DNA from: Phoebastria nigripes
Lineage: Eukaryota > Chordata > Aves > Procellariiformes > Diomedeidae
Assembly: GCA_035582835.1 (NCBI GenBank)
Contig: JAYKAV010002788.1
Span: forward strand, 3,589,049 to 3,653,048
DNA: 64,000 nt
Direction: 5' to 3'
Below, one piece after another: positions 37,601 through 49,200 of this stretch. The position numbers and the translations under genes are program-made. Numbering within the stretch: position 1 is the first letter of the stretch; every line of letters starts with the position of its first letter. A model generated the notes under the pieces. The model saw only the letters and a program-made list of their open reading frames with translations. It made no database searches and was not told the DNA's origin.

Positions 37601-38487
37601 GGTATGTCTGACACTCATCCTCTCCCCCCTTCACACTGCCTCCAAGTCAGCCCCAGTGGAGAAGCCCAGCTGAGCGCCGTGCCTGTTAAAGTCTGGGATG
37701 AAACTGAAGCAAAAGTTTCAAGCCATAAGATGAATTTTCTAATTGCCAGCCCTGCAAATTCAGCCTGGGGAGAGGGAAGAAATTAAGCAGTGCTGTGCCC
37801 TTCCTGCCTCTTCAGTTTCCAGCAGCTGCAACGCTGTGACTGCAAACTGACAGTTTTGCTGATAAGGCAGAAAACAGAGTGAACTCACCTTGCTTTTCCC
37901 TAACCGTATTAGCTTCCTCTGGCCAGCAAGACTGAAAACTAGTTTTTGCCAGTCAATGCAAAGCACTCAGAGTCTCTCAGAGTACAGATATGCTGATCAA
38001 AGAGATGCCTCTATAAGAGAGGAAGGTCAGCTCTACAGGATCGGCAGAATTGGTGTGGTTTGGCTGTGCTTAAACTGACATGAGCTAGAGGAAGCCAGAA
38101 AGGGATAGGGAGATGCAGGCAGTCTCCCCTGTGCATGGTTCATTAGGCTGAGGGAAGATTTAGCCCCTAATCAGTTTTCTGATCCTCCTTAACACCATCT
38201 ACTACTCTGCTTGCTGTTTCTGTAATTCTCCTGTTGGCTTTCCTACTGCCACCAAAGTCAGGCAGCAAAGCAGTTAGGGTAAGCATGGCATTGTCCCATC
38301 CAGGCTTCTTCCCATCCAGGCTATGCACAAATCCTAGATTTGATTTGAAAGGTAATTTGAAAGTCAGAGTAAAATGTTTTCTAATAAGTAAGTAATTAGT
38401 AAAAATACTTTCTATTTTTCTTATTTTCCCTTTTTTTCAAGCAAGAGTAACGAATGGCCTTCTGATTTAGACATATATCCAAAGCAT
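34621..38487. other. Non-coding interval
   Basis: No exon or repeat recognised. Frames are at most 127 codons. An A-rich run lies at 37053-37075. Nothing else stands out. Confidence 0.5.
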
Positions 38488-38539
38488 GTATAAATCAGCA
38501 GAGTCCCACTGACGTCTATGGTGCTTTGTCAATCTACAC
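38488..38539. mobile_element. Palindromic MITE-like relic, abutting 26-bp arms
   Basis: The left arm (38488-38513) and right arm (38514-38539) are inverted copies pairing at 16 of 26 positions by my count. The layout is ATAAATCAGC, then CCCACTGACGTCTATGGTG, then CAATCTACAC. It matches the 'TAAATCAGC ... CCATTGACTTCAATGG ... GCTGATTTACA' plan of a palindromic element frequent in turtles and crocodilians. It has no coding capacity, and element ends beyond the core were not resolved. Confidence 0.6.
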
Positions 38540-41500
38540 AAGCTCCAGATAAAGCCTTTAATGTTTCCACAAAGCAGAGTTAGCAGGCTCCTTGTGGGCT
38601 TGTATGAGTTAACAGAAAGAGCTTTCTAGCAAAGTCATCCATCACTTGGCTATCTACAATCACCAGTGTGCAGGTAAATCACCCGGGTTCTGCTACCAGA
38701 TGATAAAAAGGCAGTTGACCTTCTTGTATATTCCACACATGAAAAGAACTCAGTAAATTATTTGACTTTTAAACAACAATATTCAACAATTTACTACAGA
38801 GCCCACTAACTGGATGAGGTGTTAACCTGGACATCTTGACCAAATTCCAGCTGGGTTAGTTATACGTTGCCTGAGTGTTCCCCTCTGTTTCAATTGTGGC
38901 ACTATTTGATGTTATTTTTTGCTTTCCCCCCTAAAGATTGTGCTGGAATCCTGCTGTTGCTGTGTTGCACACCAAAAGTGTACATGCTACAATTGTAGAT
39001 GAAAGATCTCTGTATGTAGAATTTTAAAAGCACTCATAAATGCATTCTTTATGAGCATAGGAGCTCTAATGCATGGATATGATTGTTTTTATTGCTTTTA
39101 TTGACGTTATTAGTGTTCCTGCTGTTTCAGATACTATTTACTGTTACTGTTTTTTCTTGTCAAGTCCTGAAATACAGATTTGGATTAGCATTAAAATCAG
39201 AACCTGCATTTACCCAGAGTAATGTGGCGTTCAAATTTGGGGTTCCAATTCAGATCCATTTTAAGGCAAAACCATCAATGGCAAATCCATATTGAGATTA
39301 CAGTGTGAATTTCCCAAATCTTGTGGGCAGGAATTGCTGCCAGAGCTGTGAATAAGGCTTACTTCAAGTCAGGATTAGATCAGAAACAAATCAAAACAAA
39401 AAAGGAGAAAGAAAGACAGGCTAATAACTACAGTGCTGGAAAATCTTACTAATGCTACTTAGGGACTTGTCATATAAGATGTAATCAATAAATGCTATGT
39501 TGGTTGTGGTTGTTCTGTAGAGGGTATTGACTAGTAATTCTACACATGGTTGTCTTGGCCGCTAACTTTTGTGTATAGTTTTCTCTGAGTACCTCCCTCA
39601 TTTCTGTGTGTACCAAAGAGTTCATATTCTTGGCTCACAATAAGAAACATCAAAAGGCAGAGGCAAAATGAGGAGCAAAGTTCCTGTTGCTAAGGGCACA
39701 TGCTGTAGCTGCAAGGTTGGGCTGTGGGCGAGACCTGGAAGGGAAGGAAATTCCAGCTCCTGTGAATTATCAAGTAAGCAAACTGTCTTGCCAAGGAGAA
39801 ATGCCTGTGATCTGCCAATCATACTGCTCAGCAGATTTAAGGGACTAAAACTATTGAAGACTTTTCACCCAGCTTAAGGTACATTCTGTATGCTTCAATG
39901 CAAAGACAGTGCATTTGAAAGGATAATAAAAAGACCTAAAAATTTTATCAAAATCTGTGGTCTATGGTAAATTAGCAAGAAGGAATAATAAGGAGCACAG
40001 GGCAAAATGCTGCCGTGCAGAGTGAAGTATGGAACTTTTGTCAATACTCTGCTCATATTCACCAGAAATATCCTGCTTATCAATACAACCTTGGCAAGGT
40101 TGATTTTAACCTCAGAGCATCTACCCAAGAAATTAATTTCATATTACTTGGCTAATTATACATAGCTACCCAAACACTACCTGTCAACTCAGAGAGATAG
40201 CAAGAAATGTCAACTGTATTACTTGGCTACATTACTTCATTAACTAGGCCACATTTCTAGACCTAACCTGATCCACAGCTAGCTGACTGTTGAAGTCTGT
40301 TCGGTCCTTGCCCTAAGCCTATGACCTACTGCAGTCCCAGTCGATGGGGGGCCACAGGACAGTTTGCCCCAGCCTTTTCATCTGAGAGGATGCACAGGAC
40401 TCTGGCTCCTTACAAAATGTTTAATATGCCACAGGATTTAATTTTGTCTTGGGCTTTTCTGTAAATCAGTGTTAATTCAGGGGCAGGAGAGCTGAATGCT
40501 AGATACCTGTCCCCCTCCAAGGGTATGCAAGTTGTCATCTCTTCCACATAAGCCACCAGCCAGCTATCAGCTTGAAGCATCCTTCAGGGTGTACGGAATT
40601 AAACCAGAACATTTGTTGGCACAGAGCCCATGATTTGTTCTTCTTGCACAGTGCCTAGCACCAGAAAGCCCTGCTCCCATATTGCCCTAACAATAATTCA
40701 GACCAGTACAGAGTCATATTAAAGATGTGGCTAGCACTAACCATATAATCCATATAACCCATCAATCACCATTCTTTCTCCTCTCTCCAGCTCAGTTTAT
40801 TTCCTAAACTCTAATAAAAAGCCAGCTGTTTCAAAGTGCGTATGGCACATACCTGGCAGGAAAGGGTTTACATTCTGCTCCTTGTACACAAAAAGAAAGT
40901 GCCCCAGCACTGTACACAAGCCTGTAGCTGTCAAGACAAATTTTCAGATGCTGTTCATCCCTGAGGTGGTTCTCCTGGCCATGACATTGAATGTGTCCTT
41001 TGCTACAATGCAGAGAGAGTTTGCATTCAGCTGGTAGTGCTGCTGCACCTCAGTCTTATCTAATTATATTCTATAAAGTGAGTTATTTGCCACATATTTA
41101 CATAACCTCCCCTCCCTCCCTCTTCCTACATGTACAGCAGCCCCTCAGCTGCTCTGTCATTTGGCCACAGAGGCACCAGTTTGCTAATCTAGTTTCATGG
41201 TCTGATAGACCTGGACAGCGATCAGTTTGCTTCCAAGTCATTTGTGTAAGAGGGAAGAGAACTTTGATCCCTGTTGGCAATTCAAGCTAATAGGATTGCT
41301 CTTCTTATGCCTCAACCAGATTGTCACAGTATCCTCATGTGATAGTCTGCAGTAAATCCCATTCCCAGAAATTTAAGCCTGTGGCCTCTAGATCCAAAGC
41401 CATTAACTTTGTGACAATTAATGGGTTGACAATACAGTCCCCCTCCATGCAAAATTCAAAACAAAAGCAAGTTGGCAAGACATAGCCTCTCTCCAAGGCT

Positions 41501-44500
41501 AGTGGACCTTTTATGTAAATACCCTGCACTGCCTGAGCTATGAGGTGATGGAACATTTGAAAAACCTGCTGCGAAGAGGCCAATTTGGGGTATTTTATCT
41601 AAATGCCAGGAAGAGGACTTAGCAACATCCCTTAATCCACAAGACATGAGATGAGAGGGTACCGAGAGAGGAGGGGAGCAGGGAGTGGGGCAAGACCATG
41701 AATTAAAACCACCCCATTACGGGGAGCTTCAAATGCAAAACTTTCCTTCCTGCCTGAAGGGAACAGAAGTGTCTTGAGGAGGGCAGCTCCACCACTCCCC
41801 AGGTGGCCTGAGGGAGGCCACCTCTGCCAGCTCTATGTCCCTTCTGCACGCAAAACTCCCCTTCTCCCCTCACACGTGCTGCTTTCACTCTGTGCTCTAC
41901 TAACAATGAGGGTGGCTGCACACTGAATTGCAAAGCCCTTTGGAGACCATGTGAAGGAAAGGACTCAGAACATCTTATTGCTCAACAGGACTGCGGGATT
42001 CAAAGACACTAAACCGCTTAAACCAAAGACTAGTGGATGGGACATAATGGAGGCAGGCTGGCAGGGAACATTATGCAAAGGGTCATCAATGTTCATTTTA
42101 TTTTATAATCAAGATACAAAAAGGCACCTGTCCTGAGCCCTGGACATCTTTGCCGGGGAACTCCGGGTGGACATCTCAGCCCCTCGGGAAAAGGTGGCAC
42201 CCAAAATCCAAATGAGAGCTTTGGCTACACCATATCCCTGGGCTGGCTCCTGCCAGTCCTCCATCCTGCCTCTTCTGCTGTTTTCAAAGATCGGCCTTCC
42301 TGAGCCACACAAAAGAAAATGTATTTTCATGTCAGCCTGTTCCTCTAAACATTCAATTACCCTGTCAAATACCAAACACCTCTTCTTATGGGAAATTCCT
42401 CTGGCAGGCTCCACCTCTTCCTCCTGCCAACTGCTCTTTGCTTTGTCCTTTTAAAGTGGGGCTAGAGGCAACAGTTTCTGCCCTTACTTGTTAGCAAAGG
42501 CAATTATGACCACCTTCTGTGAGTAATTACCCATCTCTATCTGGTTCCTACAAAAAACTAAATTTTATACAATTACAGGCTACCTGGCAATTCTCATGCT
42601 GCTGGGATGCACAGCAGAGCGCTCAACACAAGCCATATTTCAGGCAGTTAAGTGCTGTGTATATTACTTTTTGTTGTCTCTCAGACAAGTGGTGCGATCT
42701 GCAGTGTACAGCGACAGCTTAAGGGCTGGAAGAGCTGCCTTCTTCCTCCCCTCCCTCCCTTGCATGCTCTCAGGAAAGCCACACCAGGTCCCTGAGCAAG
42801 CGGTATGGCTATGCCAGTGCAGACCTGCACTTGGAGCAAAATAATCGTGTTGCAAAGCAAGGTATAACAAACTGGAAGACCACTGGAGCACACTGGAGGA
42901 CACCGACCACTGTACTGCACTGTGCCACGTACATGGGCTAACTAGCCTTTCTCTGTGCCCCACTGTGTTACATGACAGTGGCGCGTTCAAAATCCAGCTC
43001 AGTTCTCCATTCTTAGGCAAGAAATAGCCTTCTTTAAGAAATACAAAGTATTCACATGTGGATTTTGCAGTGAGAGCAACAACTGAAACATCCTTTCTTT
43101 AAGCTTGCAAGTTCAACCTCTTCTGCAATTTCTGAGAAACAGCACAGCCCAAGTGAGCTGTGGCTTCCCATGTACCTACAAAAGTACCTGCCTTCCAAGA
43201 CCTCCAAGCTGGTCACATACCGAACTCAGTTATGCGCATATCCCAGTGAGATCAGTGAACCTGAAGCACTTCTGGAAATGCCCAACTGTCCCCTTTCTCA
43301 AGAGAGAAGGACTGAATTTGGTGACTGAGTTCCAACAAATAGCTGATCTAAGGTGTCGGACACTAATGGCGCATTTCTTGTTCTTGGTATAACACTGTGT
43401 GATGCCTCCTGTAAAATGGCAATCGTATATTTATTAAAGATAGGAGACCTGATTCTGCTCTCAGCCTCTCTCTCACCATTGCATCTGCCTGTGGTGAACA
43501 CAAAATGCTCCCTACTCAGAAAGTGAATGCCTCCTGCCTGCTTTGTGCGTAGGCAACAACCACTGACCCAAGGCAACAGCCTACAGACTTAGTTGAGTTT
43601 ATACATGGTTTCTACTGAGAAGAGTTTAAATGAAAGGTCTGAATACTGAGCCTAAGTCCCTGGTGTAATATAGGGATAATTTCACTGAAATCAATGCATT
43701 ACATAGATGGGAAGCAAAGTTAAAATCAGAATTAAACTGTACATCAGAACGGCACTCAAACAGGCACAAGCAATAGCAGCTTAAATTACCAGTGTGCCGA
43801 AATGCTGTCCCATTCATTCCACACATCTGCCATTTACATCAGGTCTTTGTGATTAAATACAACCCTGCAAAGGACAAAGATTATGGTACTCATACAAATG
43901 TCCCTTTGGTATCAAGAGTTGTGTACATGTTAGGAAACAAAACAACTACTCTGTGAAGGGAACAATTTTCTGTGGGCTGTGTTATTCAGAAAACAAAGCA
44001 AGTTGCTCTGTGAGCAGCAGAACTGACCTAATCCAGTTTTTTACAGATTAGTGCCTTGTGGCCATACTTTTTCACTGCGGTAACCTCTGGACCCCTCTGT
44101 CAGGTTCTCTTTGATCTTTCCCACCTCCAGAATGCTTCCATTCCCCCTCCATACTCACGCACCTGAGTCCAAGCCCCTCTGCAGCATCTTGCATGTACCG
44201 CAACCACTGAGAGGCCATAGGGCAACATGTGCTTTGGTCCATCCGAACGCCACATGTTGACCGGACAGACCCTGACCACATCCACTCAGCAGGCAGAACT
44301 GAACAGATAATGTTGAAATCACACTGCAGCTTTTTCTTCACCAGAGGCACCGATTTTAAGTATGCCACAGGATACTCAGTGCCTTCTGAATAACCATCAG
44401 TTTCCACGAAACTTGAGGAATGTAATGCCTTTTTGAGCTCTACCCCTATGTCAAATTTGGCTACTTTAGTCAATGGGCTCAAAGTTTCTTGTGGGAAAGG

Positions 44501-46209
44501 GGGAAGTTCGAGAGACAAATGCATGGAGAGAAATGCAATTGCATAAGCCTTGCTTCGTTAGGGAAGCAGGCAAAAATAAAAAAGCTGTATATTTAGCTGA
44601 TATAACCCAAAGTATGAGGACATATATTGTCAGAGGGTGTGACCCTGTAGGATTAGTTGCATGTGTGATGGAAATCTCTATCAGAACATAAAAAGAATCA
44701 GAAATTGGCCCATGTTCTTTTTTTGGCTCCAGAGAGCCAAATTCTCCGGGTTTTGATCAGATACATAATACAAAACTATAAATTGACAATTTTGTGTTGC
44801 CTCCCATTCCCAGAGGATTCCTGAATACTGTAGTAAAAGATAACCTCCCAAATCAGTCACTCAGTGCCATGCTTGGAAAGCAATTCCTCCCTGTCCCCTG
44901 CTGCCTCTTGCTTTCCTCTCTGAGCTTTTGTTACCGACTGTCGCATTTTTTGCGCTGCTGTCCTTGAAAAAACATCTAGCTGCAAGAGCCTCCTGCAGCC
45001 CTGAATTCCAAGGGTTACAGTGACAGCGCTGCCTGACGCAGTATTTCCTTTTCCACGTTCTGCATTTGCCAGCTGTTAACTTCATCAAGATCCTGTGTTG
45101 TGAGAGAGTCTCAAAAAAAAGGGGCAGATCTGTTTTCTCCATAGCTTTGTGGGAAGGCTGTCAGGCTAGATTCGACCCTGAAAAATAGTGAATTCAATGG
45201 GGTGCCATGACATGGCAGGCAGGGCACAGAATAATTCAGCCATAATTTTGAAAGACCGCTCCCAGTTCAGGAACAATCACCAGTCACCTCTGGCTTGTTA
45301 ATGTCAGCCTTCCTGATGCACAGAGGGAGTAGAAATCACCTCCTCTTTTCTGAAATAATAATCACTTGTCTTAAATATCAGCGGCACTGGAAAAGCTGTG
45401 TCAGGCCCAAGGTTGCTGGGCTGGATTTCACTGCCCTCCCGAGACAATAGCGGATCTATAGGACACCCTGCGCCGTACACGCCTGCAGGATGACTCAACC
45501 CACAGCTGTCCCTCCTACCCAGGCACAGAAGTGATAGCTTTGACCTTTTGCTCATGGAAGAAATGATAGGGAAGAAAGGTCCTCCACATCTTTGGGATGA
45601 ACTGCAGTGTCACTTTACCAGGGGATAGCAAAGCTCTGGAACAATTTGGGATAGGAAGTGAGGAAGGACTGTGCATTGACTGAGGTGGCAGGTGACATTC
45701 TGAAAAGGAAGGACAGGATTAAGCAAACTGGAAGAGGGACAGGATGCAGGCATGAAGAGATCTTTAATGTCATACACACCCTGGCACACTTTTCATGCAG
45801 CACATCTTAAAGCTGGAGCATCCCTCCCATGCCCCCTTCCTGGAGCACTGGCTCCCTGGGGAGCACCCCAGCTACAGAAACCTCCATCCTCCTGTACATC
45901 TCTGCTGTTTCTAGGGCTTTCCTGTCTAGCTGTGCCCCAAAGCTGACTTTGCTTCATGTAGGGAGAGCAGATAGAGCCTGTGCAGCTGCAAATATCCCAT
46001 GAGTTGCATTGGGATCCAAGATCCATTGCATTTTCCCATCACAGCAGCTAAAGGGTTTCAGACTGAAGGTAAGTTCTCAAAAGGCTTTTGCTCTGCTTGA
46101 AGGTGCTGGTACAACTCCAGGCTACCTGTTGTGAGAGCAGAGTTAGGGCAAGGCTGAGCACTTTTGAAAATCCTGCCCCAAAGCAGTGAAAGGATCATAT
46201 GAACAGAGC
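38540..46209. other. Non-coding interval
   Basis: A long stretch without exons or confidently named repeats. The 150-codon minus frame at 44072-44524 has no domain. Weak scraps of old repeats may lie at 43441-43465 and 46157-46185. Local imperfect duplication (ACTGGA..AC units) occurs at 42871-42900. Composition is AT-leaning throughout and nearly free of CpG. Confidence 0.45.
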
Positions 46210-46242
46210 CATTTAATTAATAAATCTAGTGTCATTTAATTA
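46210..46242. promoter_or_regulatory. Duplicated homeodomain-type site, 23-bp spacing
   Basis: CATTTAATTA occurs exactly at 46210-46219 and 46233-46242. Each contains TAATTA, the core recognised by many homeodomains. A TAGCTAATCC word follows at 46243-46252, resembling a bicoid-class TAATCC site. Start-to-start spacing is 23 bp, near two helical turns. The duplication is seen directly; regulatory function is inferred. Confidence 0.35.
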
Positions 46243-49200
46243 TAGCTAATCCTTTTACTGAGAACATAGCCATCACACAACAATTCCTCAAAGCTGTCAG
46301 GGTCCCTGAGCTACCGCTACTATGCAGCCTTCCAAGGTGGGGGATCCACAATTATTAATTCCAGATCTGTGCCCCACCAGCTCTCCTGGATTTGATGTGG
46401 ATCACATGTGAGCACACAATTGTGGTTTTGTTGAATTAACCAGAGGACAGATCCAGTGCTTATGTCTAGGTGCACCGTGGGCTGGTATCAAGGGTTGATT
46501 GCACGGCATCCTGCCTCCCACTCCACTTCTCAGCGGTTGCTTTGTGGAACATCTGTAGGCAGCTTCTCAAAGAAAGCATTTTTCTGTTTTCCAGCATCTG
46601 CAACCACTCCAGAAAGAAAATCAGCAAAAGTATGTTGTGGCACTAGGATGCCATTTGCAATTTGGCAGCACAAGGGTGCATGCCTCTCTATTTTGGCATC
46701 TCCATTTTCTGGAGGGCTTTTGCCAGGCAATGGTCCTATAAGAGGCAATGCAGATATCTGCAGAGGAAATGAGGAGCACAGTTTCCTGACCACCAGGGGC
46801 CACACACATGGAGACAGAGTCCAAGTGGAACCAGAGGGAGCAGGTACCTCTGGCTGTGTGGCTAGCTGTCCTTTCTGCTGATGCAGGAGTGGAGGTGTAG
46901 GGTCCATGGAGCATCCACATCCCTGTAAGAGCAATGAGGTGCTTGCAGGGGGCCAGGCTCTTGTCTCCAAAGTGTCATCTCACACTTTCTCACTAGCTAG
47001 TCTAGCAAGTCCCAAGATCCACTGCTTTCCACAAATCTTGCCTGACCAAAGCTGTGTAGATAAGCCAGCGTGCCCTTGGTTCTCAGCCTGTGTCAGTGGC
47101 ATTGGTATCTCAAACTCCAAAGGAGATGACAGGAACCACCATGAGGGAGAGGAGAACTTATATCCATACCTCCAGCACCTTCCCTGAAAGGGCAGATAGT
47201 GAAATTATCTGTTCTCACAAAAGCTGATATGTGGAGTAACACAGTGACTCCCAAATACCTAAATGGGCTAAGTGGGAACAGAACTTTCTTCTGCACAATA
47301 AGGCCCCATCCTCAAATCTGTATAAGTACATGCCTCTCCTCAAGGGTCTGGGCTTTTTATTGTTTATCTGGACAACAGTTAGCTTTTACCAGCCTTTACT
47401 TTGCCAGGCTATTTCAGATGATGCCTAATGATGCAAATTTTTGTCACAAAAACACACCTACCATTCCCACCAAAGACAGTTGGAGTCAAACAAAGACATC
47501 TGAGGGGTAAAATCTGCAAAAAAAAAAAAAAAAAGTATTCAGCTTTTCTCTTCTATTCTTCCTCCCTATTCTTACCTATCCTCTGTTCACACAACAGTGG
47601 GCAAAGTTTCCCATCCTTCCATGCACAGTCTACTATTTTATACTAATGTTACTCAGCTGGTTTTGATCCTTGGGTTCAGTCAAGCCTCATCCAACAACAC
47701 GACCTGAGCTGGCTGGGAACAAGGGTGTCCTTTTGCTGCCTTCACCTTGCCCCAAGTGCCTGGGTGTGTAGAAGTAAATCCTGGCTGCAGTCTCAGCTGT
47801 CTCTCCAAGGAAATGGGCAGTGCTTAACTCCCAGCCCCATATCATGGGTTCAGACCCAGGCTGCTGGGCAAGACTCTCAGCTGGTGTCACTGCAACAAGT
47901 CAGTGACTGATGCTAGCTGAAGATATGGTTCATGGCTGCTCTGAGAATGATTCCTGATTTTCAGGAGCAGCCCCAGCCTGTGGTCTTACCTCTCAGTGGC
48001 AGTGCTAGGCTGGAAATCAAACAACACAGGAAATGAAAAAGCAGCTCTAAAAATAGCAGGTTCCAGCTAACGCAGCTACACCTGCTAAGGAAGAGTTAAG
48101 ATCAGAGCTGCAGCCCCCGAATTCTGAATTCCACTGCGTTTTGTTGTTGCCAGTTCCCATCCAAACACCACCATGTACTGCTCCTCTACACTTCTGCTGC
48201 CCACAGGGGAAGGCCCCCGGAGGGTGGATGTCAGATCCTGCCAATACATGCGAGAGGGTTGCGGGGACGAGCTGTGTGGGATGGGCAGCCTGCATAGCCT
48301 CTGCGTCTTCACAGGGAGCAGGGACTGAAGGGCAGAGGGGGAAGGAAGGCTAGGGAGGGTATAGTGAGGCATTAAATAACACTTGCTAGATCTCTGCTTG
48401 GCAGGGATTCACCTGCCCCTGTTTCTAAGCTCTCAGTTCCTGGGGAAGGCTAGATACAAGGCGGCTGGAGGAAGTACAGCTGAACTGGTGGGAGCAAAAT
48501 TTACACCACCTACCGCAGGCTCCTGTGCCCCATGCAGAAGCCACTGACTCTACAGAGCTCCCAGCAGGTGGGAAAACTGGGCCTCAGCACCTGGCCCACC
48601 AAGTTCCCAGAAGGCGTGCATGCAATGATGGTGTAAATAACCTGTCCCGGATCCCACATACAATATTTAGGGTGAGCTGGACTGAAGAGCCCCACCAGTC
48701 CCCTGCAACCCTTGGCACAGCCTTCTCCTCTTGCCCAGGAGGGCTGCACTTCTACCTTGCTTTCCTTCAGGCAGTGGGAGAGAGACTGACCTCCATCACT
48801 CTCCACTTCTCATCCTCTTAATGAATAAGGGAAGGAGCAAAAATACTTAGTGCAAGGAAGCACTCACTTGCAGTCCTTATGCTGGGGCTCTGTATGATTG
48901 TTGCTAAAGCAAAGAAGACTAGTTCCTTCTGCTGGAAATTACTGGGTAAAATACTGTGGTCTGCATTACACCAGGGGTCATGCCAGACAGCAAAGCTGGA
49001 ATTAGAAGGGTCCCGGGACAAGCTCGGTCCACCACAACCACAGGCAGATGGTTGGTTCAGACACGTCTCCAGAGCATCCACCCCCCAGCCTGTGGCCACA
49101 AAATGCTCCCTGGGGCTCTGTAACAAGCTCGAGACCAACAGCAAAGAACAAAAGCCCCAGCTTTTGTGTGCCACAGGAAGAGAGCAGTAGCAATCGCAGG

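Noticed and set aside
43441..43480. ACCTGATTCTGCTCTCAG-type words like one arm of a sauropsid palindromic element
   Set aside because: Only one arm is recognisable; no matching inverted arm was found nearby.
44072..44524. 150-codon minus-strand frame with a protein-like start
   Set aside because: Several frames of this length are expected by chance in 64 kb. No family was recognised and no splice or promoter context supports it.
46157..46185. GAGCACTTTTGAAAATCCTGCCC, similar to a common sauropsid repeat end
   Set aside because: The match is under 25 bases with no continuation on either side.
47518..47534. A17 tract as the tail of a processed pseudogene
   Set aside because: No recognisable coding or SINE sequence upstream and no flanking direct repeats; listed only as a homopolymer.
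47815..47900. B-box-like GGGTTCAGACCC suggesting a tRNA or SINE
   Set aside because: No A box at the right distance and no tRNA stem pairing.
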